Positions 1 through 11,490 are shown, numbered from the stretch's first letter. The stretch is DNA of 64,000 nt from Stappia sediminis (GCF_009826895.1 NZ_WUMV01000001.1:124001-188000), one strand, 5' to 3'. Made by a program: numbers and translations. Notes: generated by a model not told the origin, from the letters alone.

Positions 1-281
1 ATATGGCGGGCCGCACGTTCGAGGTTTTCCATTGTCCGGGCCATGCGCCGGGTCATCTCGTCTATTTCGACCGTGACCTCCGCTTTGCCATTTCAGGCGA
101 CGTTTTGTTCGCCGGCGGCGTCGGCCGCACCGGAGATCTGCCCTTCAGCGATCACGACACGCTCATCAGCTCGATCAAGGAAAAGCTCCTGCCGCTGGGC
201 GATGATGTCGCTTTCCTGCCCGGCCACGGTCCGGGCTCCACCTTCGGTCATGAGCGGCAGACCAATCCTTTCCTGAAGTAA
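1..281 (+). CDS. MBL-fold metallo-hydrolase, C-terminal part (5' end outside window)
   Basis: This is the last 90 or so residues of a metallo-beta-lactamase-fold hydrolase of the glyoxalase II-like group. Visible motifs are CPGHAPGHL (metal-ligand His), ISGDVLF with the bridging Asp, GRTGDLPF, and a final LPGHGP carrying the last metal His. The spacing matches single-domain cytosolic MBL hydrolases that cleave thioesters such as S-lactoylglutathione, but the substrate cannot be told from this fragment. The reading frame is open to the left edge, so the metal-binding HxHxDH motif lies outside the window. The ATG near the edge is internal, not a start. No T-rich terminator follows the stop. Confidence 0.85.
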   Translation, partial: MAGRTFEVFHCPGHAPGHLVYFDRDLRFAISGDVLFAGGVGRTGDLPFSDHDTLISSIKEKLLPLGDDVAFLPGHGPGSTFGHERQTNPFLK

Positions 282-397
282 ATACCGGCATTCGCCCGAA
301 ATGTGATGCCGATTACAACCGTCTTTCCCGAAGGCTCCTAAGTAGAGGGGGTAGAGGACGCGGAAATGCCGCGTTCTTGAACGAGGGAGACAAGACG

Positions 398-670
398 ATG
401 AAACGCATTCGTTCCGCCGTAGCCATCGCAGTGCTTTCCGCGGTGGTCGTCGGCCCGGTCGGTCAGGCTTTTGCCGGCGATTATTGGGATCGTTCGGCGA
501 AGCTTCGCGATCTTGAGCGCTCAGAGGCGCGTGGCGGCCCGTACATCCGTGGCGGGCGCTCAGGCTTCCAGACGCGCTTTCGCGTCTGCAACATCCTGCC
601 GACGCCGACCCGAGACCCCTATACGGGCGAGCGTATCTACGTGAACAAGGAAGTATGCTGGTTCGAATGA
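398..670 (+). CDS. Small secreted hypothetical protein
   Basis: A 90-residue protein with a clear Sec signal peptide: basic start MKRIR, a hydrophobic stretch to about residue 22, and a probable cut after QAFA. The mature part is about 63 residues, rich in Arg and Gly, with two cysteines (in FRVCNIL and EVCWFE) that could form one disulfide in the periplasm. A GAGGGAGA ribosome-binding site lies just before the chosen ATG, which decides this start over one seven codons upstream. I do not recognise the family. It stands alone between the MBL hydrolase and a convergent LysR gene. Confidence 0.75.
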   Translation: MKRIRSAVAIAVLSAVVVGPVGQAFAGDYWDRSAKLRDLERSEARGGPYIRGGRSGFQTRFRVCNILPTPTRDPYTGERIYVNKEVCWFE

Positions 671-751
671 GGCCGGCAAGCGAACACTTGACGGTCCGCG
701 CCGGCGGCATGTCCGCCCGCGCCCGTCACGTCGCCCCTTCACGCTGCCCCG

Positions 752-1660
752 TCACGATACAAGGTCGGCGACGTCCTTCGCGGATTCTTCCGATATCCAG
801 GCCTTGAAGGCTTCCACCTTCGGGTCGCTCCACCTGTCCTCGCGCCCGATCAGGCAAAGCCAGCCGTCCGTCTCGCATTTCATGTCCTCGAACGGCATCA
901 CCAGTGTGCCGGCCCTGAGTTCCTCCTGGCACAGCATGAGGTCGCCCATCACGATGCCCGTGCCCATCACGGCCGCCTTCACCGCCATGTCTAGGTTTGG
1001 AAATGTATTGCCGCTTTCCGGATCGACCCCTTCCACGTTGAAGCGCGTAAGCCACGCTTTCCAGTCTTCATGCCCGGCGTTCTCGTGAAGCAGCGTCTTG
1101 CCGGCAAGGTCCGACGGCTCGTCGAACGGTCCATATTCGCCAAGGAACCGCGGCGAGCAGGCAGGCGAAACGGATGTCGGCAACAGCGGCAGCGAGCGGA
1201 TGTCCGCCGGCCGCTTGCGCCTGTTGTCCATTGCGAAGCCGAGGTCGTATTCGCTCGCGTCGAAACCGGTCGCGCCGTAAAAATCCGTGGTCAGCCTTAT
1301 GTGGATGTCAGGGTGGTCGATGCGGAAGCGGTCGAGCTTGGGGATGAGCCAGCGAATGGAGAAGGTAGGCGGACAGATGATGCGAAGGTCCGCGCCACTG
1401 CGCGAAATGCGCTGGGCCTCGCTGACGATCCGCGCAAAAGCCTCCGTCAGGACGGGAAGAAACCTCCTGCCGTGGTCGGTCAGTTCCAGGCCCTTGGGCA
1501 GCCTCTTGAACAGCGTGACGCCAAGGTGGTCTTCCAGAAGCTTGACGTGCCGGCTCACCGCGCCGCGCGTGACGTGCAGTTCTTCCGCCGCGCCCACATA
1601 GCCCCGGTGGCGGGCCGCCGCCTCGAAGGCGCGGAGCGAATTGAGGGGAGGAAGGCGCAT
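752..1660 (-). CDS. LysR-family transcriptional regulator, GcvA-like
   Basis: A 302-residue LysR-type regulator. The N-terminal winged helix-turn-helix (about residues 5-64) reads LNSLRAFEAAARHRGYVGAA with the recognition segment HVTRGAVSRHVKLLE. The rest is the periplasmic-binding-like effector domain. The opening PPLNSLRAFEAAARH is typical of the GcvA/AmpR-like branch. The start ATG follows a GGAG site. The gene is divergent from a DUF1127 protein gene, an arrangement frequent in Hyphomicrobiales, and a perfect palindrome lies 15 bases upstream of its start, so it probably controls both itself and the DUF1127 gene. The effector is unknown. Confidence 0.92.
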   Translation of the reverse strand: MRLPPLNSLRAFEAAARHRGYVGAAEELHVTRGAVSRHVKLLEDHLGVTLFKRLPKGLELTDHGRRFLPVLTEAFARIVSEAQRISRSGADLRIICPPTFSIRWLIPKLDRFRIDHPDIHIRLTTDFYGATGFDASEYDLGFAMDNRRKRPADIRSLPLLPTSVSPACSPRFLGEYGPFDEPSDLAGKTLLHENAGHEDWKAWLTRFNVEGVDPESGNTFPNLDMAVKAAVMGTGIVMGDLMLCQEELRAGTLVMPFEDMKCETDGWLCLIGREDRWSDPKVEAFKAWISEESAKDVADLVS

Positions 1661-1674
1661 CGGATCTCCATCAT

Positions 1675-1693
1675 GGATCAGATAAACTGATCC
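1675..1693. promoter_or_regulatory. LysR-type operator, 7-bp perfect inverted repeat
   Basis: GGATCAG-ATAAA-CTGATCC is a perfect inverted repeat with a 5-base centre between the divergent LysR gene and the DUF1127 gene. It contains the T-N11-A pattern of LysR boxes within ATCAG-N5-CTGAT. Its place close to the regulator's own start fits autorepression and activation of the divergent gene. This is inferred from position and symmetry. Confidence 0.6.
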
Positions 1694-1780
1694 TTGCCGC
1701 CAGATATCTTGGTTTGAAACGCCATCGCGTTGCTCATAATTAGAAAGCTTCCGGATGTCGTTTTGTCAACGGAGGCGGAA

Positions 1781-2116
1781 ATGAAAGCCGATGCGGCGTG
1801 CCCTCGGCAGACAGTGGACCCTGCGCTTTCAACAGCGGGGTGGCTTGTCGCCCTGATCAGGAAATTTAAACGCCTTGCGCGACGTCGCGAGTGCCGAATG
1901 CGGCTTGTTGACGATTTGCAGCGTCTCGCGGAGACGTCGCCGCATTTGCTTGAGGATATCGGAATTCGTCCGGATGACGGCGCGGAGGGCATCAAATCGC
2001 CGCATCCGGTGGGCGGATGGCCGAGCCCTTCTTCTCTGAGACAGGGCGGGCTCGGGCGCGAAATCTTCCGCAATCGGCGTATCAACGATCTGTTTTCCCG
2101 GCCGCCGGCGCTATGA
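1781..2116 (+). CDS. DUF1127-like small protein
   Basis: A 111-residue protein. The DUF1127-like core is in the middle: an Arg-rich helix (KRLARRRECRMRLVDDLQRL) followed by SPHLLEDIGIRPDD, which resembles the usual (L)xxLsDhlLrDIGlsR signature. Short DUF1127 proteins of rhizobia and Brucella are often controlled by LysR regulators and have been linked to RNA binding, phosphate and carbon metabolism and stress. The chosen ATG follows GGAGGCGGA; an in-frame TTG 51 bases upstream has no such site. The C-terminal 40 residues extend beyond the core. It is divergent from the LysR gene with a palindrome between them. Confidence 0.75.
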   Translation: MKADAACPRQTVDPALSTAGWLVALIRKFKRLARRRECRMRLVDDLQRLAETSPHLLEDIGIRPDDGAEGIKSPHPVGGWPSPSSLRQGGLGREIFRNRRINDLFSRPPAL

Positions 2117-2150
2117 GGAACCGTGTCGCTACGCTACGCTTCAGGGAAGA

Positions 2151-3158
2151 TCAAAGCAGGCTTCTGAGCGTGTCGAGCCGCGCGTTGACGAGCCAGCCGT
2201 AGTAGTTTTCGCGCGGCCAGGCCGTCTTGCCGGCGGCCTTCTGCTGGCGGAAGTTCGCCGCCCGCGCCCACGGGTCGCCGAGGTTGTAGAGCGTCGCCGT
2301 AATTCCGGGGTTTTGGGAGATATCCACCTTCGCGACGGATTTATAGGCCTGGATCGAATCCCGGATCACCGCCGCCATGTAGTGCAGCGAGCGGTTCGGA
2401 TCCATGGTCGAGCTGTAGATCTCGTTGGCATCGCGCGGCGAGAGCTTGCGAAATCCGCTGGTGCGCGCCACCGAATCCGACATCTTCAGCACGGTCAGCG
2501 GCGAAAGCTGACCGAGGCCGAAGCTCTGCCCGGCGAAGAGCGGCTGGAAGAACGTCTCGTTGAAGTTCTTGTTGGGGTAGCGGACCCCATTCACCCGCTT
2601 GTTGCGGAATGTCCGCTCCCAAAGCCGTTCGTAGCAGGTCCACAGGTGGTTGCTGTCGCGCTTGCTGCGGCAGGAGTCGAATTCGGGGCGGGCCACGAAA
2701 TCCTCCACGTTCTCGCCGCCGTATTCGAAGTCGAGCCGGATGCCGGCATAGCTCAGCGCCTTCACGTAGTAGGACTGCGCGCTGTCGAGGCTGTCGTAGT
2801 TGTAGGTGTGCTCGCCGATGATCGCGCCCAGCATATGCACGGGGTCGATGCCGTATTGCGCCGACACCTGCTTGATGGAGCGGATCAGCCGGGTGTCGCG
2901 GCGCAGAACGCTGATAACCTTGTCGAATTTCGCGTCGTAGCTGGAGCGGTTGGCCGCCGTGCGCCTTGCCGAGGCGAAGGGGATTTTCGGCTGCACGGAG
3001 CTGCGGTTGCCCTCCGGCACCACCTGCATCGCCGCAAGTGCCACGGCCGGCAGGGGCAGGGGCGTTGCCGCGAACAGGAACGCGCCGAGCGCCATGAGCC
3101 GGAAGACGGCTGACGCTCTGACGAAGCGTTTCGCAATCGACGGGGCAACGGTTGGCAT
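2151..3158 (-). CDS. DUF1402 family periplasmic protein
   Basis: A 335-residue protein recognised as DUF1402, a family largely restricted to Hyphomicrobiales. A long signal segment (about residues 14-42, hydrophobic, ending LPAVALAAM) points to export. The segment MLGAIIGEHTYNY followed about 100 residues later by SFGLGQLSPLTVLKMSD resembles the catalytic-Glu and G-L-x-Q parts of lysozyme-like transglycosylases, so a cell-wall role is possible but not proven. The ATG was chosen because GGAGAGA lies just upstream; another ATG ten codons earlier lacks one. It is convergent with the DUF1127 gene. Confidence 0.85.
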   Translation of the reverse strand: MPTVAPSIAKRFVRASAVFRLMALGAFLFAATPLPLPAVALAAMQVVPEGNRSSVQPKIPFASARRTAANRSSYDAKFDKVISVLRRDTRLIRSIKQVSAQYGIDPVHMLGAIIGEHTYNYDSLDSAQSYYVKALSYAGIRLDFEYGGENVEDFVARPEFDSCRSKRDSNHLWTCYERLWERTFRNKRVNGVRYPNKNFNETFFQPLFAGQSFGLGQLSPLTVLKMSDSVARTSGFRKLSPRDANEIYSSTMDPNRSLHYMAAVIRDSIQAYKSVAKVDISQNPGITATLYNLGDPWARAANFRQQKAAGKTAWPRENYYGWLVNARLDTLRSLL

Positions 3159-3339
3159 CGATCTCTCCAGAGGAAGCGAACGCGACATATCGCTTTTCGT
3201 TAAATGGCGCTAGTGCAGGCGCGACACAATTGTCATGCGTCGCCAATGCGGCGCTTCAAGGAAACTAACGATTTTTACGGAACGATGGAATTGCCCGAAG
3301 GGGACACGCGCCGTCAAAATTCGCGTTATCCGGCTTCCT

Positions 3340-3705
3340 TCACGCATTTCGGAGCGAGGCCGGCCCCATGCTGAGGCGCACCGCCTTCGGCACGCCCATC
3401 TGGCGCATCAGCCCGTCGTGGCGGCGCATGCCGCAAAGCTCGCGCTGGATGATGACATGCCAAAGCGCTTCGCCTGCTTCCGCGACCAGCCTCGGGCGTT
3501 GGGCCGGGTCGGGCGCTTCGGCGCCTGCAGTCTCCGCTTCCGCAATGCGCTCCTCATGGGCGGAAAGCTTTGCCAGCGCCTTTTCCAGCCTGGTCATCAG
3601 GCGGGCGAGCGTATCGGCCTTTTCGCCCAGCACCTCCTGCTCCAGCGCGCGGGTTAGCGGGTCTTGTTGCGATGCCGTGAACTGGCGCGGCGGTCTGACG
3701 GCCAT
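3340..3705 (-). CDS. DUF6665 family protein
   Basis: A 121-residue, mostly helical soluble protein with no signal peptide. The pattern DPLTRALEQEVLGEKADTL, then EAGEALWHVIIQRELCGMR and a tail MGVPKAVRLSMG matches the family I know as DUF6665, found beside metabolic genes in alphaproteobacteria. Its function is unknown. It begins 3 bases after the stop of anmK on the same strand, so the two are almost certainly one transcript and may be translationally coupled. Confidence 0.8.
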   Translation of the reverse strand: MAVRPPRQFTASQQDPLTRALEQEVLGEKADTLARLMTRLEKALAKLSAHEERIAEAETAGAEAPDPAQRPRLVAEAGEALWHVIIQRELCGMRRHDGLMRQMGVPKAVRLSMGPASLRNA

Positions 3706-3708
3706 TGC

Positions 3709-4839
3709 CTATTGTTCCCGGTTCGCGCGGGCGGTCCTGCCGCCCGTCATGGGCTGCGGCGCGCCGGTCGTTTCGGGAAAGCCGATCGGCAGGCCGCGAA
3801 GCGCGCGTACCGCCAGGAAGGCGAAGCATTCCGCCTCCACGGCGTCGCCGCGCAGGCCCGCGTTCTCCGCCATCACGGGCTCGACCTTGGCGCGATCTTT
3901 CAGCGCGGCCATGAAGGCCGGGTTCTTGCGTCCCCCGCCGCTGACGATCATCCGCTCGGGCCGGGTTGGCAGTATGTCGAGGCCCTTGCCCACGGCGGCG
4001 GCGGAAAAGGCGGTCAGCGTCGCAGCGCCATCTTCCAGCGTCAGCCCTTCGGCCATTTCGGCGGTGAAACCGTTGCGGTCGAGGGATTTCGGGTAGGGCG
4101 CAGTGAGATAGGGATGCTGCAACAGCCGGGCAAGCAGCGCCTCGTCTACACGGCCGGATGCCGCCAGCCGCCCGTCCTCGTCGTACAGGCCGGCCAGGTG
4201 CCTTACCACCCAGTCGTTGATCGGCGCGTTGGCGGGCCCTGTGTCGAAGGCGGCCAGCTTCTCGCCCCCGCCCCACCACGTTACGTTGGCGACCCCGCCG
4301 AGGTTCAGCACCGCAGAGCCTGGCTCAGCACCGGCTTTCCTCAGGAGTGCCGCGTGATAGATCGGCGCCAGCGGCGCGCCCTGTCCCCCTGCCGCGACAT
4401 CGGCCGAGCGGAAATCGTACACCGTGTCGATCCCGGTGATTTCCGCCATCAGCTCCCCGTCGCCGAGCTGGCGCGTCGCGCCCTTTTGCCCGCCGGATGG
4501 CGCGCGGTGCAGCACCGTCTGCCCATGAAAGCCGATCGCGGCGATGTCGCGAGGGGGAATGCCCTCGTCCTTCAGGAAGGTGTTGACCGCTTCGCCTTGC
4601 GCGCGCGTCAGCATGGCCTCGGCTTGCGCGAAGATCGCCGGTTCCGGCCCCTCGAAGTTCCAGGTCGCGGCGGCACTCATCGCCTCGCGCAGCACGGGCG
4701 CGAGATCGGGCGGGTAGGGCGCAAGCCGCCACGGCCCGAACTCGGCGATTTCCTCGCCGTCGGTGCGGATCATGGCGATGTCGATGTTGCCGTCCAGCAC
4801 CGTGCCGGTCATCAGCCCGATCGCCCAAACCGGCGTCAT
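3709..4839 (-). CDS. anmK: Anhydro-N-acetylmuramic acid kinase
   Basis: AnmK (376 residues) phosphorylates and opens 1,6-anhydro-MurNAc to give MurNAc-6-phosphate in peptidoglycan recycling in the cytosol. The N-terminal phosphate loop [10 protein letters not shown] (residues 8-17), the segment [21 protein letters not shown] and the C-terminal [10 protein letters not shown] are family hallmarks of this actin/hexokinase-fold kinase. The start was placed at the ATG after GGAGACGACC, which gives the usual family length; an upstream in-frame start adds 32 poorly conserved residues. It lies in an operon with the DUF6665 gene. Confidence 0.95.
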   Translation of the reverse strand: MTPVWAIGLMTGTVLDGNIDIAMIRTDGEEIAEFGPWRLAPYPPDLAPVLREAMSAAATWNFEGPEPAIFAQAEAMLTRAQGEAVNTFLKDEGIPPRDIAAIGFHGQTVLHRAPSGGQKGATRQLGDGELMAEITGIDTVYDFRSADVAAGGQGAPLAPIYHAALLRKAGAEPGSAVLNLGGVANVTWWGGGEKLAAFDTGPANAPINDWVVRHLAGLYDEDGRLAASGRVDEALLARLLQHPYLTAPYPKSLDRNGFTAEMAEGLTLEDGAATLTAFSAAAVGKGLDILPTRPERMIVSGGGRKNPAFMAALKDRAKVEPVMAENAGLRGDAVEAECFAFLAVRALRGLPIGFPETTGAPQPMTGGRTARANREQ

Positions 4840-5113
4840 GGTCGTCTCCGTATTGGTCTCGGGTGGGAGAATAGCGGCGTGCTTCGCGCGGGCAAGCGCG
4901 CAAATTTTTTCAACGGATTTTATCGCGTCTCCCAACGGCAGGTTGCATTAACCGTTAATTAATCGAATTGTTTGCAATTGGCGCGCGATGCGTTAGCAAA
5001 TCATTAAACCTGATTTTGGCGGGGGCACCGTCGTCGGGCAATTCGAAAACCTGAAATTTCCAGCCGCCGGACGCATTTCCGGCGAACGGTGGATTATTGT
5101 TTGGAGTGGATTT

Positions 5114-5236
5114 ATGAGCTTGAGCTTTGCGGACCAGATCGGCCTTACCCTTCTCATCGGTGCCTTTCTCGGCGCGGTCAGCATGATGGCGGAAGGCGAG
5201 GTGACGATCACCGCCGTCCGGCTGTTCGCTTTCTGA
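5114..5236 (+). CDS. Putative 40-residue membrane protein
   Basis: A short frame with start ATG preceded by TTGGAG and a 40-residue product, MSLSFADQIGLTLLIGAFLG continuing to end VRLFAF. One hydrophobic helix spans about residues 9-25. No homology is claimed. The ribosome-binding site, the single transmembrane helix and its place between anmK and the repeat cluster support a real small protein, but length alone leaves doubt. Confidence 0.45.
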   Translation: MSLSFADQIGLTLLIGAFLGAVSMMAEGEVTITAVRLFAF

Positions 5237-5381
5237 GGGGATTGGGGTAGGGCGTCCCCGCCACTCACGCACCACGTCGCCGTATCACTCCTGTCATCCC
5301 CGCGAAGGCGGGGACCTCCCTCCACACGCCGTGCCCTCTCTATCGTCATCGCCGACCTCGTACCCGCCGCCGTATCACTCC

Positions 5382-5500
5382 TGTCATGCCCGCGCAGGCG
5401 GGCATCCAGTACTCATCGAAGTGGATTGAAGCGTTCATGCGGAGGCTACTAGACCCCCGCCTTCGCGGGGGTGACAGTGCGGAGTGTGCGGGGCAAGAGC
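5382..5500. repeat. Repeat unit, copy A (direct pair with copy B)
   Basis: Starts TGTCATGCCCGCGCAGGCGG, runs through a shared segment TACTCATCGAAGTGGATTGA, and ends with a second hairpin CCCCCGCCTTCGCGGGGG. It is almost identical over about 100 bases to 5699-5815 in the same orientation, differing by a 2-base insertion and a few substitutions. The two terminal palindromes with a conserved middle look like a small mobile repeat unit. Confidence 0.8.
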
Positions 5501-5698
5501 CTGCTTGCGTCAGGGCGCACGCGAGCGGGATGACGGTCTTCGTGCAGCAATGCCTTGCACTCACCGCCGCCGTATCACTCCTGTCATCCCCGCGTAGGCG
5601 GGGACCTCGCGCCGCATACCGTGCCCTCTCCTTCGTCATTGCCGCCTGTCCCCGACCTGATTGGGGGACCTCCCTCCACACGCCGTGCCCTCTCTACC

Positions 5699-5815
5699 TG
5701 TCATGCCCGCGCAGGCGGGCATCCAGTACTCATCGAAGTGGATTGAAGCGCTCAGCGGAGGCTACTAGACCCCCGCCTTCGCGGGGGTGACAGCGCGGTG
5801 TGTGCGGGGATAGGA
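5699..5815. repeat. Repeat unit, copy B
   Basis: Second copy of the unit at 5382-5500, with the same two palindromes and the same central segment. The high identity implies recent duplication or ongoing gene conversion. Confidence 0.8.
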
Positions 5816-6051
5816 CCCGGCTCTCGCGATACGCGTACCCTGGCGCTGGGGGATTCAAGTTTGCGTTAGTGACAGGTGAAAGTGTAATTTACAGTTGCGT
5901 GCCGATTTGCGAGCAGTAGGCGCGCGAAACCATGCCGCCCTTGCACCCCTCGTCGCTGCCTGATCGCGCGAATCCTTAGCCAAAATCAGAAGGCGGCATG
6001 AGTATTAGTGAATGATAAACTCTATGATATTCTGTCTGCCTTGGTGACGAA

Positions 6052-6531
6052 ATGAACGGAATATTAAATAATTTTGGCGTTCACGTCGCTTCAATATTAT
6101 ACATTTCGTTGGGTGCTCTGGTGATTGGAGTTTTCACTTTTTTCTTTAGAAATAAAAGTCGAGATTCTACCGTTTATTACATTTTATTATTGTATATCGT
6201 GTTACCAATTTTATATTATCTATTGGTCATTTCTGTGTATTCGAAGAGAAGAATTTTCTTAAGGGACGAAACTATGAATTTTGGGAAGAAATTTTCTATA
6301 TTTCTTGATTTCTTTCTCAATCCAAAAGTCCTGTTTTTTGAATTGATTCTAAGCCCCCACGTATTTCTCGTGTTTATTTCGGGATTTATCATGCTTCTGT
6401 GGGGAAGTTTTGACGCCTTAGCGGCTAGATATAAGCGGTTATCCATGATTTGGATAGCTATTTCCCTGCTTGGCGTAGTATGGAACTCTCTAATTCTGAG
6501 TGGAATGATGCAAAGCACAAAAGGTTACTGA
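6052..6531 (+). CDS. AT-rich orphan membrane protein
   Basis: A 159-residue protein with four likely transmembrane helices (about residues 12-33, 42-62, 95-117 and 130-150) and basic loops such as RNKSRD and SKRRIFLRD. I do not recognise a family. Its DNA is far richer in A and T than all neighbouring genes, with codons such as TTA, ATA and AAA that are rare elsewhere in the window, a sign of transfer. It sits between two blocks of REP-like repeats. The ATG was taken as start because it follows GTGACGAA and begins the hydrophobic pattern; there is no strong ribosome-binding site. Confidence 0.65.
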   Translation: MNGILNNFGVHVASILYISLGALVIGVFTFFFRNKSRDSTVYYILLLYIVLPILYYLLVISVYSKRRIFLRDETMNFGKKFSIFLDFFLNPKVLFFELILSPHVFLVFISGFIMLLWGSFDALAARYKRLSMIWIAISLLGVVWNSLILSGMMQSTKGY

Positions 6532-6588
6532 TATTAGCCAATATCGACAGGTCGCAGACGGTCTTCGGTCTGGTAGTTTCCGAACAAG

Positions 6589-6831
6589 CAATCCCGCGCT
6601 AGCGGGCATCTCGCAGCATACATACCGTGCCCTCTCTATCGTCATCGCCGGGCCTAGACCCGGCGACCCATCGAACTTTGACGAAACACGCCAATGCTGC
6701 ATGGGTGCGCGGGTCGAGCCCGCGCATGACGAACCTGGAAGTTTTCGCAAGATGGTCGGAGCAAGAGCCTACAACCTCTCCTCCGTCCTTGCCGCCTGTC
6801 TCCGACCTGATCGGGGAGGTTTGCCTAACAA
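6589..6831. repeat. Second REP-like repeat block
   Basis: This block again contains ACCGTGCCCTCTCTATCGTC (near 6629), two further GC palindromes (GGGCCTAGACCC near 6651; GCGGGTCGAGCCCGC near 6710) and GCCGCCTGTCTCCGACCTGA (near 6790), which matches the 5641-5661 part of the first cluster with one change. Together with 5277-5815 it brackets the AT-rich gene at 6052-6531. Confidence 0.7.
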
Positions 6832-7027
6832 CCCATCAAGCGCTTGCCGATTTCGCGTACGTGCAGGCGCGCGAGTATTTGCTGGCGGAGTGAGACTTGA
6901 TCACGACGGAGCTGAGCTCAACGTGCTTTCGGAAATAGCCGATACTCTCCTTGGTGGACGTGTTGCGCTCCGTTTGGTGAAAGCGGTTCGTCAATGGGCA
7001 GACAGAGAAACTGCAAACATGTTATAA
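6832..7027 (+). pseudogene. Possible gene remnant
   Basis: After the repeat block one frame continues to a stop at 7025-7027. It reads LNVLSEIADTLLGGRVALRL and ends WADRETANML, a helix-like pattern that looks more like real protein than the random frames around it. There is no start codon or ribosome-binding site, and the upstream part of the frame is repeat DNA, so at best it is the tail of a broken gene. I cannot name the family. Confidence 0.25.
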
Positions 7028-7138
7028 TACGTATGACTTATTGCGATAAGCCTGCACGTAGCGATAGCGTCTTGCGATGATATACGTTTTCAGTTGTTGG
7101 CGAAAATTATTTAGCATCCAGCGTCAAGGTGGCCGAAT

Positions 7139-7795
7139 ATGATTCGTGGGCTGCTAACCGGCATTCTTGTCAGTGTGTGTTTGGCTGGAGACTTGAGTGC
7201 AGCGAATGCGTTGAAAGTCGGGGAACCGGCTTATGATAGTTCGTTAGTTGGGGGTAATGATCTTCGAGATAGATTAGAAAATGCATTGGCTGATAGTCTG
7301 CATCGATTTAAAGCAGGCCTTGATGAAATCAGCGTAAAAAATTGCTCTATTAAAGTAAAAAAAATTCTTGTGAAACGCTGCAATTTTAGGGAGAGGGCAA
7401 TTGCGCGCACAATGCTAATAAATTTGACCGAAGTGTCCGACGTTGAGGTAAGCCAAATAGGTGCTGTAAAAGCGTTAAATTTCAGATTTACTAAGAAGAT
7501 ATGGAGAATAAGAGAAAAGAGCTATCAATTATTTCAAAGTATTACGGATGTTCCGCCAGCGCTTCTGCCAGAAATAGATAGTTTTGATAGAGATATATTT
7601 ATTCAAACGAAGAAGTCTAGGATGGTAGAAGAATATTTAAAATCCCATGGCGTTTTTTCTGCGTCAAAAATATATACTTGCTATGGATATTACTACAATG
7701 AAGATAATATTGGAGGTATGAAGATTTTTTTAGATTATAAGGATACGTCCAAAATTCAAAAAGACTTATACGCATTAATTAAGTCGTGCAGTTAG
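7139..7795 (+). CDS. AT-rich orphan secreted protein
   Basis: A 218-residue protein with a Sec signal peptide (MIRGLLTGILVSVCLAGDLS, probable cut after the SAANA region). The mature protein is basic and has four cysteines in two neighbourhoods (NCSIKV and KRCNF; IYTCYG and the final KSCS), suggesting periplasmic disulfides. No family is recognised. Its codon use is AT-rich, like the gene at 6052 and unlike the chromosome around it. The following 210 bases to the uvrB stop are AT-rich and hold nothing I can identify. Confidence 0.65.
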   Translation: MIRGLLTGILVSVCLAGDLSAANALKVGEPAYDSSLVGGNDLRDRLENALADSLHRFKAGLDEISVKNCSIKVKKILVKRCNFRERAIARTMLINLTEVSDVEVSQIGAVKALNFRFTKKIWRIREKSYQLFQSITDVPPALLPEIDSFDRDIFIQTKKSRMVEEYLKSHGVFSASKIYTCYGYYYNEDNIGGMKIFLDYKDTSKIQKDLYALIKSCS

Positions 7796-8009
7796 AGAAT
7801 AAAATATGTCTGGATAATATACTTACAATAATAGGGGATAATTTTCTTCTACATCATAAAAATCAATAATATGTTGGTCTTCTTCAGCGCCCTCATACGA
7901 CAGGGTGAAAGTGATACCTGTTGCCAAAATTCACCTCAATTAATCGAATCGAAATCGATCAACTTTAGATTACTTTTCATGTGGCGTGTAATTATCTAAA
8001 TTTAAAAAT

Positions 8010-10826
<2,817 letters not shown>

Positions 10827-10941
10827 GGCGGCAAATATGGTCAAATCCGGCGGGGAAGAAAACCCCGCGTTCGCGCTTCGTCCCGCAATTCACCGTGGCT
10901 GCTGACACAACGGTGGCGGCAGGGGCGGCTGTGTTCGTTTT

Positions 10942-11490
10942 CTAGCGGCAATAGGGGCCGGTGGAGTCCATCGCCTCCGCCGCGCCGTCCAGCGAAAAGC
11001 GCCCGAAGGTCTCATGCGGGCTTCCGTCAGGTGCTGAGTCCGGCAAAAGGTCGAACCGCAGTTCCAGCGTGCCTCCGCTGCGCAGCGCGGCGGCCAGCGG
11101 CGGGGAGATCGGCGCAAGGTAGTTCTGCGCCTCGCTGCCTTCGGAAAACAGCACCGTCGTCGCCTCCGCTCCGGCGGCGGCCAGCGGAAAGGCCTCGCCG
11201 TCGACCAAGGCTACCACCTTGCCGGGCTGGTACTGGAATTCGCTGGTCTCGCCCGTGTCGGCGTGGAAGATCGGCCCGTCGTTGGCGGCGTAGATTTCCA
11301 GCTTCATCTCGTCGGCGCATTGCACCGCCAGCGCCACCATCGTCGAGTTCGTCTCCATAACTCGCGTGAAGGCGGTGTCGCTGACCGTTTCCCAATCACT
11401 TGCGAAGGCGGCGCTGGCGAAGGCAGCGGTTGCGGTCAGGCTCGCGGCAAGGGCCAGGGCGGGAAGGCGAAGATGTTGCATGGCCGGCAT
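10942..11490 (-). CDS. Secreted hypothetical protein
   Basis: A 182-residue exported protein. The N-terminus MPAMQHLRLPALALAASLTA is a signal peptide, with a likely cut in the AFASAAFAS region. The mature domain is beta-rich and has two cysteines, in VQCADEM and the final PYCR. No family is recognised with confidence. Three nearby in-frame ATGs (11505, 11490, 11481) all leave a usable signal peptide; the middle one follows ACGGAT and was chosen with little certainty. It is divergent from the kinase at 11615, so the 124 bases between them must hold both promoters. Confidence 0.7.
   Translation of the reverse strand: MPAMQHLRLPALALAASLTATAAFASAAFASDWETVSDTAFTRVMETNSTMVALAVQCADEMKLEIYAANDGPIFHADTGETSEFQYQPGKVVALVDGEAFPLAAAGAEATTVLFSEGSEAQNYLAPISPPLAAALRSGGTLELRFDLLPDSAPDGSPHETFGRFSLDGAAEAMDSTGPYCR

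Larger units (their letters stand above)
5277..5815. repeat. REP-like palindromic repeat cluster
   Basis: About 540 bases carry several copies of GC-rich palindromic units built on GTCATCCCCGCGaAGGCGGGG or GTCATGCCCGCGCAGGCGGG. The lead CGCCGTATCACTCCTGTCAT occurs three times (near 5277, 5370 and 5568). CACGCCGTGCCCTCTC occurs twice and a near copy, CATACCGTGCCCTCTC, once. Such mosaics are typical intergenic repeat families of alphaproteobacterial genomes. Frames crossing them are not counted as genes. Confidence 0.85.

Noticed and set aside
5346-5790. Long frames through the repeat cluster on both strands
   Set aside because: They are translations of palindromic repeats such as CPRRRASS, a known artefact of these repeats.
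5277-5815. Possible CRISPR array
   Set aside because: The repeats are palindromic mosaics of uneven length without regular unique spacers, and no cas gene is nearby.
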